A DNA stretch of 64,000 nt from Erwinia pyrifoliae DSM 12163. Its GTDB lineage: Bacteria; Pseudomonadota; Gammaproteobacteria; Enterobacterales; Enterobacteriaceae. The stretch is taken from contig NC_017390.1 of NCBI RefSeq assembly GCF_000026985.1, positions 3,765,448-3,829,447 of the forward strand, written 5' to 3'. The notes below the pieces were generated by a model. That model was given only the letters and a program-made list of their open reading frames with translations. It searched no databases and had not been told where the DNA came from. A program made the position numbers and the translations under genes. Shown piece by piece: positions 40,468 through 51,141 of this stretch (position 1 is the first letter of the stretch; each line of letters starts with the position of its first letter).

Positions 40468-41471
40468 TAGAATGCCGGGCGCTGCGGTAATTCAATCGGC
40501 TCTACGCTACCGCTGTCCTGCGCTTTCAGGCAGGCGTCCGCAGCTACCGAGGCGGCATAACCGTCCCAGGCGGATGGCCCGTTCAGCTTTCCGGCGCTGG
40601 CGTCATTAATAAATGCCTGCAGCTCAACGTCATAGGCCGCGATGAAACGATCTTTCCAGTCGGTAAGGATCGCCGTCGACAGCCGGGCATCCTTGCGCAT
40701 TTGTACCGCAGACGGCTCCGGTAGCCTGGCGATGCCGTTTTCACCGACCACTTCACACTGGATGTCGTAGCCGTATGCGCAGTTGACAAAGATCTCCACG
40801 TCAATGCGAATACCTTTGCGGGTTTCGAACAACACCACCTGCGGATCGCGCAGCTTGCCATGTGTTTTACTGGTTGAGCGCGGGAACACCACCTGCACCG
40901 ACTTGTACTCGTCTTCGGTCAACCAGCGCAGCACGTCCAGCTCGTGGATCAGGGTGTTGGTGATGGCCATATCGGTGGTGTAACTCTCCGGTACGGTAGG
41001 ATTGCGGTGCGCGCAGTGCAGCATCAGAGGTTCACCAATTTCTCCCTGGGCAATAACGTTTTTCAGCGCCCGATAGCCACTGTCGTAAGGGCGCATAAAA
41101 CCCACCTGCACCAGGCGTTTACCAAACTTGATTTCAGCATCAACAATGCGGCGGCAGCCTTCAGCACTCATTGCCAACGGTTTTTCGCAGAATACCGGTT
41201 TACCCGCCGCGATCGCCGCCAGAGTGAACTCTTCGTGAGTGGGATCCCAGGAGGTCACCAGCAATGCATCCACATCAGGTGATTTCACCACATGGTAACC
41301 ATCGGCAAAGACCTGCGCTTCAATACCGATACGGGCCAGCGCCGCTTTAGCCCCTTCCACGTTGATATCAGAGACGGCAACCACCTGCGCGCCCTGCAAC
41401 ACTTTGCTGCAGCGGCGGATATGTTCCTGGCCGATAGCGCCCGTTCCGATTACACCAAGTCTTAATGTCAT
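40461..41471 (-). CDS. iolG: Inositol 2-dehydrogenase IolG
   Basis: 336 residues, Gfo/Idh/MocA family. N-terminal NAD motif [16 protein letters not shown], catalytic-region [13 protein letters not shown] (Lys), and [17 protein letters not shown] with His in the C-terminal sheet domain. It oxidises myo-inositol to 2-keto-myo-inositol with NAD+, the first step. Located 98 bp after iolD. Confidence 0.96.
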   Translation of the reverse strand: MTLRLGVIGTGAIGQEHIRRCSKVLQGAQVVAVSDINVEGAKAALARIGIEAQVFADGYHVVKSPDVDALLVTSWDPTHEEFTLAAIAAGKPVFCEKPLAMSAEGCRRIVDAEIKFGKRLVQVGFMRPYDSGYRALKNVIAQGEIGEPLMLHCAHRNPTVPESYTTDMAITNTLIHELDVLRWLTEDEYKSVQVVFPRSTSKTHGKLRDPQVVLFETRKGIRIDVEIFVNCAYGYDIQCEVVGENGIARLPEPSAVQMRKDARLSTAILTDWKDRFIAAYDVELQAFINDASAGKLNGPSAWDGYAASVAADACLKAQDSGSVEPIELPQRPAFYR

Positions 41472-41569
41472 GGCCTTTCCTTACTGAGTAGGGGAAACCG
41501 GGCTAACCGACCGCACTCCGGTGACAAGGTTAACGCCCGTTCGATCTGAAACACAAAACGCATCAATGA

Positions 41570-43510
41570 TTAATATTCACGCGCCTGGTCGATATGTTGG
41601 TTCAGCACCTGCGCTACCGCATCGATGCGCGGCGAGTTGGACACCTGAGCCCCGCCTACACGCCACCAGCTTAAGTACTTGTGGATCATGGTTTTTGGCA
41701 GGACTTTAATATCAATCAGCGTCGATACCGTTTCTTTCTGCGCAGCAATCAGCGCCGTATGCAGCTGCTCAAGCGTGGTCACACGCCAGGTTTTACAGCC
41801 GTAACCCGCCGCAATTGCCGCGAAGTCCACCGGGATCAGGCCACCGTTCAGCCTGCCGCCTTCAGCATCGCGGAAACGGAATTCGGTGGTGAAACTGTCC
41901 ATACCGTGTTCCATTTGCAGGTTGTTGATACAGCCGTTGGCCATGTTATCCAGCAGGATCACGTTGATTTTTGCGCCCTCCTGAATCGAGGTCACCAGCT
42001 CGGAGTGCAGCATCATAAAGGAGCCATCCCCCACCAGGGCATACACCTCACGCTGCGGCTCAGCCAGCTTGACGCCCAGTGCGGCATTCACCTCGTAGCC
42101 CATGCAGGAATAGCCATATTCGACGTGATAGCTGTTGTCATCTTTGGTGCGCCACATACGTTGCAGATCGCCCGGCAGGCTGCCCGCAGCCGCCACGATC
42201 ACCGCATTGCCTGGCAGATGCTCATTGAGCGTCCCCAAGACGCTGCTCTGTGTCAGAAAGGAGTTGGTGAGATGGTTAAATTCGGCGTATAGCGCTGAAC
42301 GGTCGATATTATCGTCAATTTCCGGAATAAAATCGTCGCCGCTGTAGACTGCCGAATAAACACGTTGCGTCTCTTTCAGCAGCCTGCTTTGTGCCTGGGA
42401 GACTTTTTCGCCCCAGCCATGCTGAAAACCCGTCGCCGCCAGACGGCTGTTAATCGCGTTCAGCGCTTCCCGTGCATCCGCCACCATCTGCACGCCATCC
42501 AGTTTACAGGCATCAAAGTGGCTGACGTTGATGTTGAGGTAGCTGGCATCCGGGTGCTGGAAAATCCATTTCGACGCGGTGGTGAAGTCGGTGTAGCGCG
42601 TGCCGATGCCGATCACCAGATCGGCCTCTTTTGCCAGCAGGTTCGCCGCCAGACAGCCGGTTTCCCCGACGCCGCCGACGTTTAACGGATGATCGGACAG
42701 GATCGTGCCTTTACCGGCCTGGGTTTCGGCAAACGGGATCTGATAGCGTTCCACAAAAGCGCGTAAGGCATCGCCTGCGCCGGAGTATTTCACCCCGCCA
42801 CCGCAGATAATCATTGGTTTTTTCTTTGCGGCAATCAGCGCCAGCGCGTCAGACAGCGATCCTCCAGTCGGCAGGCGGCGATCCAGCCGGTGCACGCGCT
42901 TCTGGAAGAAATAGTCCGGGTAGTCATACGCTTCGCCCTGCACGTCCTGCGGCAGGGAAAGGGTTACCGCACCGGTCTCCGCCGGATCGGTCAACACGCG
43001 CATGGCATTAATACAGGCCGTCATCAGCTGCTCCGGTCGACTAACGCGATCCCAATATTTGCTGACGGCGCGAAAAGCATCGTTGGTACTGATGCTTAAA
43101 TCGTGGCTCTGTTCAATCTGCTGCAACACCGGATCCGGCTGGCGGCTGGCGAACACATCTCCCGGCAGCAGCAGCAAAGGAATGCGGTTAGCACTGGCGG
43201 TGGCGGCGGCAGTAATCATATTTGCCGCTCCCGGCCCGACGGACGAACTACAGGCGATAATCTCGCGGCGCAGCTTTTGTTTAGCAAAACCTGTCGCCGC
43301 GTGTGCCATACCCTGCTCGTTACGCCCCTGATACACCACCAGATCGCCACTGTCCTGCTCCAGCGCCTGGCCTAAACCCAGCACGTTTCCGTGGCCGAAA
43401 ATAGCGAAAATGCCTTTAACAAACTTACTTTCCACGCCATCCACCGACAGATACTGGTTGTCGAGGAATCTGACCAGCGCCTGTGCGGTGGTTAATCTGA
43501 TCTTGCCCAT
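41570..43510 (-). CDS. iolD: THcHDO hydrolase IolD (thiamine-diphosphate enzyme)
   Basis: 646 residues (B. subtilis 637). Thiamine-diphosphate-enzyme layout: N-terminal pyrimidine domain ([19 protein letters not shown]), central domain ([14 protein letters not shown]) and C-terminal cofactor domain with [13 protein letters not shown] to MANGCINN. It hydrolyses 3D-(3,5/4)-trihydroxycyclohexane-1,2-dione to 5-deoxy-glucuronate. It is the first gene of the leftward iol run and divergent from iolC. Confidence 0.97.
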   Translation of the reverse strand: MGKIRLTTAQALVRFLDNQYLSVDGVESKFVKGIFAIFGHGNVLGLGQALEQDSGDLVVYQGRNEQGMAHAATGFAKQKLRREIIACSSSVGPGAANMITAAATASANRIPLLLLPGDVFASRQPDPVLQQIEQSHDLSISTNDAFRAVSKYWDRVSRPEQLMTACINAMRVLTDPAETGAVTLSLPQDVQGEAYDYPDYFFQKRVHRLDRRLPTGGSLSDALALIAAKKKPMIICGGGVKYSGAGDALRAFVERYQIPFAETQAGKGTILSDHPLNVGGVGETGCLAANLLAKEADLVIGIGTRYTDFTTASKWIFQHPDASYLNINVSHFDACKLDGVQMVADAREALNAINSRLAATGFQHGWGEKVSQAQSRLLKETQRVYSAVYSGDDFIPEIDDNIDRSALYAEFNHLTNSFLTQSSVLGTLNEHLPGNAVIVAAAGSLPGDLQRMWRTKDDNSYHVEYGYSCMGYEVNAALGVKLAEPQREVYALVGDGSFMMLHSELVTSIQEGAKINVILLDNMANGCINNLQMEHGMDSFTTEFRFRDAEGGRLNGGLIPVDFAAIAAGYGCKTWRVTTLEQLHTALIAAQKETVSTLIDIKVLPKTMIHKYLSWWRVGGAQVSNSPRIDAVAQVLNQHIDQAREY

Positions 43511-43993
43511 ATGCTGTTCCTTTCTCTTTGCCAGCCTTGCACCGGATGCCTGGCGGTGAGAGCGTTAAGTGAAACGTGAGTCAATTATAAACAAATATTT
43601 TTTTCACTAAATACCATTGCAGAAGAAACATTTCATTTTGCGAGTGAGATCAAATTATGCGCTGAAACCGGGAAAATTTGCTTGTCCAGCAAGGGGAAAA
43701 TGAAACGATAATGCCCCCGCATCGATAACAGGAAAAATTGTTTCATTTCAATAGGTTTTCAAGCATGAGCTTAATCTGAAAAGTGGGCCGGACACGCCTC
43801 TGAAATAGCGTGAAATAACTGACTTACGGTGCGCAATGTCGCCAGCAATCTCAGAGTTTTAACCATTTCACATTTTCGGTTTGATAGTTTCATTTAAAAT
43901 TTAATTTGGAATTTTTATTTCCTATAGTATCTTATATTACCGCAGGCGCTTGGCCGCCGGAATGCTGGGTGCATAACAGAGGAAACAACAGGT
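43511..43993. promoter_or_regulatory. Divergent iolD-iolC control region
   Basis: A 483-bp AT-rich region with no gene. TTTCA and its complement TGAAA recur many times. Two copies have the geometry GGAA/AGAA-N6-TTTC (43621-43634 and 43731-43744), and GGAA-N7-TTCC lies at about 43912. RpiR-type IolR of Sinorhizobium meliloti is reported to use GGAA-N6-TTCC, so these are plausible operators for the RpiR regulator encoded here. Not verified. Confidence 0.5.
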
Positions 43994-45916
43994 ATGGGTA
44001 CACAACAAAAACCACTTGATGTGATTTGTATCGGGCGTATCGCCGTCGACCTTTATGGTCAGCAAATCGGTGCTCGTCTTGAGGACGAGACCACCTTTGC
44101 CAAGTATCTGGGTGGCTCTTCCGGTAATGTTGCCTACGGTACGGCGATTCAGGGGCTGAAATCGGCGATGCTGGCTCGGGTCGGTGACGAACATATGGGC
44201 CGCTTCCTGCGCGAAGAGCTACAGCGCGCTGGCTGCGATACTCAGAGCCTGATTACCGATAAAAAACGCCTGACCGGTCTGGTGATCCTCGGAATAAAAG
44301 ATCGGGAGACCTTTCCGCTGGTGTTCTACCGCGATAACTGTGCCGACATGGGGCTGGTGCCGGATGACATTCGGGAAGAGTATATCGCTTCTGCACGCGC
44401 CGTTGCCGTGACCGGTACTCACCTGTCGCATGCGGATACCCGCGCCGCCGTGCTGAAAGCGTTGGACATCGCGCGCCGCCACGGTCTGCGCAGCGCGCTG
44501 GATATCGATTACCGTCCGGTGCTGTGGGGGCTAACCTCTTTGGGCGATGGTGAGACGCGCTTTGTCGAGTCGGCACGCGTCACCCAGCAGCTACAGGACG
44601 TGTTGCACTATTTCGACCTGGTGGTGGGAACAGAAGAGGAGTTTCACATTGCCGGTGGCAGTACCGACAGTCTGACCGCCCTGAAAAATGTCCGCCAGGC
44701 GACGAAAGCCACCCTAGTATGCAAACGTGGGGCGCTGGGCTGTGTGGTGTTCGAAGGCGAGATCCCGGACACCTGGCAGCAAACAAAACTGCACCCTGGG
44801 GTTCGTGTTGAAGTTCTGAACGTGCTGGGCGCGGGTGATGCCTTTATGTCCGGCCTGCTGCGCGGCTGGCTTAACGATGAAAGCTGGGAACAGGCCTGCC
44901 GTTACGCTAACGCCTGCGGGGCGCTGGTGGTATCACGTCACGGCTGTGCTCCGGCGATGCCGACCAAAGAGGAGCTTGACGACTTCCTCGGCCGCGAACA
45001 GGCGGTGAAGCGCCCGGATCTCGACGGTCGTTTGAATCACCTGCATCGCGTCACCACCCGTAAGCAGCATTGGCACGAACTCAACATCTTCGCCTTCGAT
45101 CATCGTAAACAGCTGATCGATATGGCAGCAGAAGCGGGCGCGGATGAGACGCGCATTCCCCAACTGAAAAATCTGCTGTTACGGGCGGCGCGTGAGGCGG
45201 CAAAAGAGGCGGGCCTTGATAATGGCCGCTGTGGCATTCTGGCCGATACCACCTATGGTCAGGCCGCCCTGAATGAGATCACCGGCACAGGCTGGTGGAT
45301 CGCTCGCCCGATTGAATTACCCGGATCGCGTCCGCTGCGCCTGGAACATGGCAATATCGGTTCCCAACTGATCGACTGGCCGCAGGAGCACGTCGTCAAA
45401 TGCCTGACCTTCTACCATCCGCATGACAGCGCAGAGATGCGCCAGGCACAGGATGAACTGCTGCTGGATGTGTGGAAAAGCTGTAATAAGTCCGGACATG
45501 AGCTGCTTTTGGAGGTGATCCTGCCGGAAAGCAACCCGGATAAAAACGAGCAATACTATGCGCAGATCCTGAACCACTTCTACCAAATGGGCATTAAGCC
45601 AGACTGGTGGAAGCTGCCACCGTTGTCACGGGACAGCTGGGCAGCCATCGGCCGCCTGATCGAAGACCATGACCAACACTGCCGGGGCATACTACTGCTG
45701 GGGCTGGATGCGCCGGAAGCCGAGCTGAAAACCGGCTTCGCCGCCGCTGCCAGCTCTCCGTGGGTCAAAGGCTTTGCGGTAGGGCGTACCATATTTGGCC
45801 AACCGTCACGTCAGTGGTTGCAGAACGAGCTGGATGATAAAACGCTGATTTCCAAGGTTAAAACCAACTACCTGACGCTTATCGGCTACTGGCGTGAGAC
45901 ACGCCCTGCACAATAA
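43994..45916 (+). CDS. iolC: IolC: 5-dehydro-2-deoxygluconokinase fused to DUF2090 aldolase-like domain
   Basis: 640 residues in two parts. Residues 1-325 are a PfkB/ribokinase-type kinase (LDVICIGRIAVDLYG, GGSSGNVAYG, and the catalytic NVLGAGDAFMSGLLRGW). Residues about 330-640 are DUF2090, aldolase-like, with HELNIFAFDHRKQLIDMA and AVGRTIFGQP. Enterobacterial fusions of this type are annotated as kinase plus 2-deoxy-5-keto-gluconate-6-phosphate aldolase, which would explain the absence of a separate iolJ here. Start MGTQQKPLDV follows AGAGGAAAC. Confidence 0.94.
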   Translation: MGTQQKPLDVICIGRIAVDLYGQQIGARLEDETTFAKYLGGSSGNVAYGTAIQGLKSAMLARVGDEHMGRFLREELQRAGCDTQSLITDKKRLTGLVILGIKDRETFPLVFYRDNCADMGLVPDDIREEYIASARAVAVTGTHLSHADTRAAVLKALDIARRHGLRSALDIDYRPVLWGLTSLGDGETRFVESARVTQQLQDVLHYFDLVVGTEEEFHIAGGSTDSLTALKNVRQATKATLVCKRGALGCVVFEGEIPDTWQQTKLHPGVRVEVLNVLGAGDAFMSGLLRGWLNDESWEQACRYANACGALVVSRHGCAPAMPTKEELDDFLGREQAVKRPDLDGRLNHLHRVTTRKQHWHELNIFAFDHRKQLIDMAAEAGADETRIPQLKNLLLRAAREAAKEAGLDNGRCGILADTTYGQAALNEITGTGWWIARPIELPGSRPLRLEHGNIGSQLIDWPQEHVVKCLTFYHPHDSAEMRQAQDELLLDVWKSCNKSGHELLLEVILPESNPDKNEQYYAQILNHFYQMGIKPDWWKLPPLSRDSWAAIGRLIEDHDQHCRGILLLGLDAPEAELKTGFAAAASSPWVKGFAVGRTIFGQPSRQWLQNELDDKTLISKVKTNYLTLIGYWRETRPAQ

Positions 45917-46133
45917 TGTCACCCGCGCCCCGGCATGTAAGGCAGCAAAAAGGGATGGCTCATGCGCAGAGTCACCCTTATTGAAGCATTTTTGCGCCAC
46001 GGTCGACGATTTTGTGAACTGTTTCCCATACCTGATGAAATAAAAGCTGCTGATTTCTTCACCAAGTGAAATTTATCGTTCATCTGATAGAATGGCTTAC
46101 AGCAAATCTTCTTTTCTTTTAGCGAGTCGCTTA

Positions 46134-46985
46134 ATGGCCAATAATCCTACTCAGCTTTCTCTGTTACAGGACGATATCCGTCATCGCTACGATACCCTGA
46201 GCAAACGCCTGAAGCAGGTGGCACGCTATATTCTGGATAACAGCAACAACATTGCCTTCGATACCGTAGCCTCCATCGCCCAGCAGGCAGACGTGCCTCC
46301 TTCCACCCTTATCCGCTTTTCCAACGCCTTTGGCTTTAGTGGCTTCAATGAAATGAAGCAGGTGTTTCGTCAGCACCTGATGGAAGAGACGGTCAGCTAT
46401 ACCGAACGTGCACGCCTGTTTCGCCAGACCGCAACGGATGAAGCGCCTGCCACGCCGGAAAGCCCGTCGGAAATCCTCAACGTATTTAGCATGGTTAATG
46501 CTCAGGCGCTGCAACAGTTGGCTATGCAGGCCAATCCGGAACAGCTGGAAAAAGCGGTGAAGCTGCTTGATGAGGCAGACAATATCTACGTCATTGGTCT
46601 GCGCCGCTCGTTTAGCGTGGCGTCCTATCTGACCTACGCCCTGCGTCATCTCGAACGCCGTGCATTCCTGATCGACGGGCTGGGCGGCATGTTCACCGAG
46701 CAGCTGAGTATGGTGAACCCGAAAGACGTGGTGATCGCCATCAGCTACTCGCCTTATGCACGTGAAGCGGTAGAGCTGGTGGAGCTGGGGGCGAAGCGCG
46801 GTGCGCAGCAGATAGCGATTACCGATAGCCAGGTCAGTCCGCTGGCCGCTTTCAGCGATGTCTGTTTTGTGGTGCGTGAAGCGCAGGTCGACGGCTTCCG
46901 TTCCCAGGTGGCCTCGCTGTGTCTGGCACAGACGCTGGCCGTATCACTGGCGCTGAACAATGCAGGCCGGGAGCCAGAGGCATAA
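46134..46985 (+). CDS. iolR: RpiR-family regulator of inositol genes (IolR-like)
   Basis: 283 residues from ATG 46134 (297 if ATG 46092 is used; neither has a strong Shine-Dalgarno sequence). N-terminal HTH_6 domain (TVASIAQQADVPPSTLIRF), then a SIS sugar-phosphate-binding domain (VIGLRRSFSVASYLTYAL, VIAISYSPYAREAVEL). Its position inside the iol cluster, and the known RpiR-type IolR of Salmonella and rhizobia, make it the pathway repressor. Confidence 0.85.
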   Translation: MANNPTQLSLLQDDIRHRYDTLSKRLKQVARYILDNSNNIAFDTVASIAQQADVPPSTLIRFSNAFGFSGFNEMKQVFRQHLMEETVSYTERARLFRQTATDEAPATPESPSEILNVFSMVNAQALQQLAMQANPEQLEKAVKLLDEADNIYVIGLRRSFSVASYLTYALRHLERRAFLIDGLGGMFTEQLSMVNPKDVVIAISYSPYAREAVELVELGAKRGAQQIAITDSQVSPLAAFSDVCFVVREAQVDGFRSQVASLCLAQTLAVSLALNNAGREPEA

Positions 46986-47013
46986 AAAACGGGTGAGCCT
47001 GTCCGGTCACCCG
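46984..47013 (-). terminator. Terminator of iolB
   Basis: The minus strand reads CGGGTGA, a 10-base loop, TCACCCG, then TTTTTTAT, about 25 bp after the iolB stop. It partly overlaps the end of the convergent iolR transcript. Confidence 0.8.
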
Positions 47014-47038
47014 CCATATCACGCCGTTCACATCAATT

Positions 47039-47872
47039 TTAGCCGCTGGATGACCGTTTACGCGGATAATCTGCACTGTTTACCCAGGCGTGATCCTCAT
47101 CCCAGCTGAATTTCCACAGGCGCACCGGCCCGGCCATCACGTTGAGATAATAGTTATCATACCCGGCAATGGTCGCTATCGGATGATAGCCACGCGGCAC
47201 GGTGACCACATCGCGATTACAGGGTGCCATACACTCATCCAGTGAACGGTCGTCAGTGTAAACGCGCTGCATGGCAAAACCACGTTCCGGGTTGAAACGG
47301 TGGTAATAAGTCTCTTCAAGATAGGTTTCCTGGTCTGAATCTTCACGATCGTGCTTATGGCTCGGGTAAGAACTGGTGTTACCTTCATCGGTATACACTT
47401 CCACCACCAGCAGACTGTCCGCCGGCTTGTCATCAGGCAAAATATTGTGCACCAGCCGCTGATTGTTCCCCTTCCCGCGCCGCTCAACGCCGACATTCTG
47501 CGGCGCAATAAGGCGTACAGGGAGTTTGCCGGAAATGCCAGGCGCACTGCACACCGCCAGCTCGAGATCGGATTCTGCCAGTACTTCTACCTGTTCATCA
47601 GGCGGAACATAAACCGAGTAAGGCGGCGTACGTTCGAACGGTGACAGGCGTTTACCAATATTCGGGAATTCGGCCTGGCGAGTTTTCACCGAGGCAAGGC
47701 CCGCGATCAGTACCAGACACAGCTCTTTATCACCGCTTGCCAGCGACAGCGACTGCCCTTTTTTCAACTGGTAAGCTGAAAAACCGACATAGCGCCAACC
47801 GGCAATTTCCGGGGTAATATACTGGATACGCCCCTGCGTATCCGGCGGGTTAACTTTGTACAGTAATGACAT
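47039..47872 (-). CDS. iolB: 5-deoxy-glucuronate isomerase IolB
   Basis: 277 residues (B. subtilis 271), bicupin fold. Metal-binding segment SSYPSHKHDRED (His residues), LEETYYHRFNPERGFAMQRV, and VTVPRGYHPIATIAGYD. It converts 5-deoxy-glucuronate to 2-deoxy-5-keto-gluconate, the IolC substrate. It follows iolA by 48 bp in a two-gene unit ended by the hairpin above. Confidence 0.95.
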   Translation of the reverse strand: MSLLYKVNPPDTQGRIQYITPEIAGWRYVGFSAYQLKKGQSLSLASGDKELCLVLIAGLASVKTRQAEFPNIGKRLSPFERTPPYSVYVPPDEQVEVLAESDLELAVCSAPGISGKLPVRLIAPQNVGVERRGKGNNQRLVHNILPDDKPADSLLVVEVYTDEGNTSSYPSHKHDREDSDQETYLEETYYHRFNPERGFAMQRVYTDDRSLDECMAPCNRDVVTVPRGYHPIATIAGYDNYYLNVMAGPVRLWKFSWDEDHAWVNSADYPRKRSSSG

Positions 47873-47920
47873 AGAAATCAGCTCCTTATCTCACCAGAGA
47901 CGGCCGCATGAAAGCGGCGA

Positions 47921-49426
47921 TTAGCCCAGCGTTGGCATGCTGAACTCAGAGACGGTTTTCTGACCGCTCGGCCAGCGCACCGTGGCGGTCTTCATCCTGG
48001 TGTAGAAACGCACGCCGTCCGGGCCATGTACGTTGAGCGCACCAAAGACCGAGCGTTTCCAGCCGCCAAAGCTGTGGAAAGCCATCGGCACCGGAACCGG
48101 AACGTTAACCCCCACCATTCCCGCCTGCACCTCACGCACAAAATCACGCCCGGTATGGCCATTGCTGGTAAAAATGGCGCTGCCGTTACCGAACTCGTGG
48201 CTGTTTACCCGTGCCAGCGCGCTTTGATAGTCGGGCGCACGCACGATACTCAGTACCGGCCCGAAGATCTCCTCACGCCAGATAGTCATATCAGTGGTCA
48301 CGTTGTCGAACAGCGTGCCGCCAACGTAGTAACCATCAGGATGGCCTGCCACGCGGATCTCTCGCCCGTCGACCACCAGTTTCGCCCCCTCGCTTACCCC
48401 TTTGTCGATGTAACCCAAGACTTTCTTCTGGTGTGCGGCGGAAATCACCGGCCCCATTTCATTCTCGTCACTTCCCTTGTGCATACCCGGCCCCACGCGC
48501 AGCGCTTGCACCAGCGGTGTCAGTGCAGCAATCAGATTGTTCGCGGTATCATCGCCCACCGCGACCACCACCGGCAACGCCATGCATCGCTCACCGGCCG
48601 AACCAAACGCACCGCCCATAATGGCGTTGACGGTGGCATCCAGATCGGCATCCGGCATGACGATGGCATGATTTTTTGCTGCGCCGAATGCCTGCACGCG
48701 TTTGCCGTGTGCACTGGCAGTGGTGTAGATATGCTCAGCCACGGTGGATGAACCAACAAAACTGACCGCCTGAACGCGCGCATCTTTATACAGCCGTTCC
48801 GCGTTTTCATTTGAGCTGTGAATAACGTTGAAAACGCCATCCGGCAGACCCGCTTCGCTCAATAGCTCCGCCATACGCACCGAGGCAGAGGGGGCGAGCG
48901 CCGGCGGTTTCAACACAAAGGTGTTCCCACAGGCCAGCGCGATGGGGAACATCCACAATGGCACCATCGCCGGGAAGTTAAACGGTGTGATGCCAACCAC
49001 TACGCCCAGCGGCTGCATCAGCGAATAGCTGTCAACGCCCGTCCCCACGTCAGCCGAATTTTCCCCTTTAATCAGGTGCGGAATACCACAGGCAAACTCC
49101 ACCACTTCCAGACCACGGGTCAGTTCACCCTGCGCATCTGACCAGACTTTACCGTGTTCACTGACAATCAGTTCAGCCAGCTCATCACGATGCTGTTCCA
49201 TCAGCGTTTTAAAGTTAAACAGAATGCGCGCACGGCGCAGCGGAGAGGTGCGCGACCAGCTATCAAAGGCATCATGAGCCACCGTAACAGCATGCGCCAC
49301 TTCGTCAATGGTGCTTTGCGTCAGTTCACGCACCTGCTTGCCGCTTGCCGGATCGTAAATCGGGATGGTTTCGTTGCTGGCGCTCAGAGACGTTTTACCG
49401 CCAATAAAATTTCCTGTGATAGTCAT
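47921..49426 (-). CDS. iolA: CoA-acylating (methyl)malonate-semialdehyde dehydrogenase IolA
   Basis: 501 residues, ALDH family of the MmsA type. Catalytic Cys in GSAGERCMALPVVVAVG (about residue 282), NAD region GITPFNFPAMVPLWMFPIAL, and EIFGPVLSIVRAPD. It oxidises malonate semialdehyde from inositol breakdown to acetyl-CoA. Also called mmsA in valine catabolism; here the iol context decides the name. Confidence 0.95.
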   Translation of the reverse strand: MTITGNFIGGKTSLSASNETIPIYDPASGKQVRELTQSTIDEVAHAVTVAHDAFDSWSRTSPLRRARILFNFKTLMEQHRDELAELIVSEHGKVWSDAQGELTRGLEVVEFACGIPHLIKGENSADVGTGVDSYSLMQPLGVVVGITPFNFPAMVPLWMFPIALACGNTFVLKPPALAPSASVRMAELLSEAGLPDGVFNVIHSSNENAERLYKDARVQAVSFVGSSTVAEHIYTTASAHGKRVQAFGAAKNHAIVMPDADLDATVNAIMGGAFGSAGERCMALPVVVAVGDDTANNLIAALTPLVQALRVGPGMHKGSDENEMGPVISAAHQKKVLGYIDKGVSEGAKLVVDGREIRVAGHPDGYYVGGTLFDNVTTDMTIWREEIFGPVLSIVRAPDYQSALARVNSHEFGNGSAIFTSNGHTGRDFVREVQAGMVGVNVPVPVPMAFHSFGGWKRSVFGALNVHGPDGVRFYTRMKTATVRWPSGQKTVSEFSMPTLG

Positions 49427-50103
49427 GTTCTGGCCTCTTGGATGTGATGTCGGCTATGCGTTGCCGGTCAGGAAGTGTTACGTCAGTACGCTACCTTTAC
49501 CTGGCAACCCCTGATGCGTACTAAAACAGTATTACACTGAAATAAAATTTTCAAACACTGCGTATTGGAAAGTTATTTTTTAGCGTGACGGCTCGCATTT
49601 TTATCGCATTTGTCTCAGCGGATGGCGCTGCCCTCTGCGCATCAGAAAAAATGACAGCTGCCGTAATAACGTTTATTTATCGTGACGGTACGCCTTGGTC
49701 AAGTGGATTTTTACGCTGTAAAATACCGGCATCAGGCGCTATTTTGCCCTGGATTGAGGGTGGGTATAGTAAAATTTGCGTGACGCCTCTGAAAATTTAA
49801 ATATCCATATTCACTTTTAATGAAATGAATGTTCTTATTTGTGTTGTGGATAACAGCCAACTCGTCCGGGCATCAATCAGGGTGGTTGCCCGGTCCGCAT
49901 GATGGCTGGCACGTTGCGGTGCGGTAGCCCTGACGGCTGCGCTTCCCGTCGGTTCTGGATGATCCTGCGGCGACGCCGCCGGGGCAGCTGCGCCCCTCTC
50001 CCCTGACAAATCAGCCCTGCCTTATCGCGACGATTCCTAAAGTCACGGAGCCTGTTTTCACAGCCGCTACACTTGCTGCGCATGCGTTGAAAACGGAGGA
50101 GCA
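49427..50103. other. Intergenic region between iolA and yhhT
   Basis: 677 bp without a supportable gene. A dyad TGAAA-TAAAAT-TTTCA (49538-49553), about 115 bp upstream of iolA, has the same geometry as motifs in the iolD-iolC region and is a candidate IolR operator. The 71-codon plus-strand frame at 49585-49800 has no visible Shine-Dalgarno sequence or family likeness. Confidence 0.5.
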
Positions 50104-51141
50104 ATGAATCCATTACTACAGGAGAAGGTTGGGCAGAATATTTTGCTGAAGCTGGCCACCCTGGTGGTGATCCTTGCCGGCATCAAGCTGTCAGCAGAAA
50201 TTGTGGTGCCTTTTTTACTGGCGCTGTTTTTTGCCATCGTCATCAATCCACTGGTCAGCGTGCTGATCCGCCGTGGAGTACGGCGCGGAATGGCCATTAC
50301 CCTGGTCATGGTGGTGATGCTGCTGGTACTGACACTGTTGGTCATCATGGTGGCCGGTTCGCTGCAGGCGTTCAGCGAAGTCTACCCACAGCTGCAGGCA
50401 CAATCAGCACAGAAGCTCAGCATGTTGCAGCATCTCGCCGCCCGTTTTCACCTGAACATCTCCAGCTCATCCCTGGCACAGCGGCTGGATCCCGGCGCGA
50501 TAATGGATGTTGCCACCACCATGCTGCGCCAGTTTTCCGGGGCCATGACGCAGCTGGTACTGGTGATCATGACGGTGATTTTTATGCTGTTTGAAGTCCA
50601 CCATCTGCCTTATAAACTGCGGTACGCGCTGGTCAACCCGCAAATTCATATCGCCGGACTGCATAAAGCGCTGAAAGGCGTAACGCACTACCTGGCGCTG
50701 AAAGCATTAATCAGTCTGGTCACCGGGGTACTGGTATGGCTGGCTCTGCTGGCGCTGGGCATCAAGTTTGCCCTGCTGTGGGGCATCGTGGCTTTTGTAC
50801 TCAACTTTATTCCTAATATCGGCCCGGTGATCGCCGGTATTCCCCCGGTATTACAGGCGTTACTGCTGAACACTCCGCTGGAGGCAGGATTGGTGGCAGC
50901 GCTGTTTGTCAGCATCCATATGCTGCTGGGTAATCTTCTGGAGCCACGGTTATTGGGGCGCGGGCTGGGGCTGTCGAGCCTCGTGGTGTTTTTGTCACTC
51001 ATCTTCTGGGGTTGGCTGCTTGGCCCGGTCGGCATGCTGCTGTCGGTGCCATTGACCAGCGTGTGCAAAATCCTGATGGAATCGACACCGGGCGGTGGCA
51101 AGCTGGCCATTTTATTAGGCAACGGGCGCAAGCGGGCTTAA
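50104..51141 (+). CDS. yhhT: AI-2E family transporter YhhT
   Basis: 345 residues with about eight membrane helices in the PF01594 pattern: N-terminal helices to residue about 95, a soluble/amphipathic linker, then helices ending GRGLGLSSLVVFLSLIFWG and the conserved PVGMLLSVPLT. It has a GGAGGAGC Shine-Dalgarno sequence. The E. coli neighbour yhhS is missing. Substrate unknown; some relatives export autoinducer-2 or ions. Confidence 0.9.
   Translation: MNPLLQEKVGQNILLKLATLVVILAGIKLSAEIVVPFLLALFFAIVINPLVSVLIRRGVRRGMAITLVMVVMLLVLTLLVIMVAGSLQAFSEVYPQLQAQSAQKLSMLQHLAARFHLNISSSSLAQRLDPGAIMDVATTMLRQFSGAMTQLVLVIMTVIFMLFEVHHLPYKLRYALVNPQIHIAGLHKALKGVTHYLALKALISLVTGVLVWLALLALGIKFALLWGIVAFVLNFIPNIGPVIAGIPPVLQALLLNTPLEAGLVAALFVSIHMLLGNLLEPRLLGRGLGLSSLVVFLSLIFWGWLLGPVGMLLSVPLTSVCKILMESTPGGGKLAILLGNGRKRA

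Noticed and set aside
49585-49800. 71-residue frame between iolA and yhhT
   Set aside because: Composition and lack of a ribosome-binding site suggest chance.
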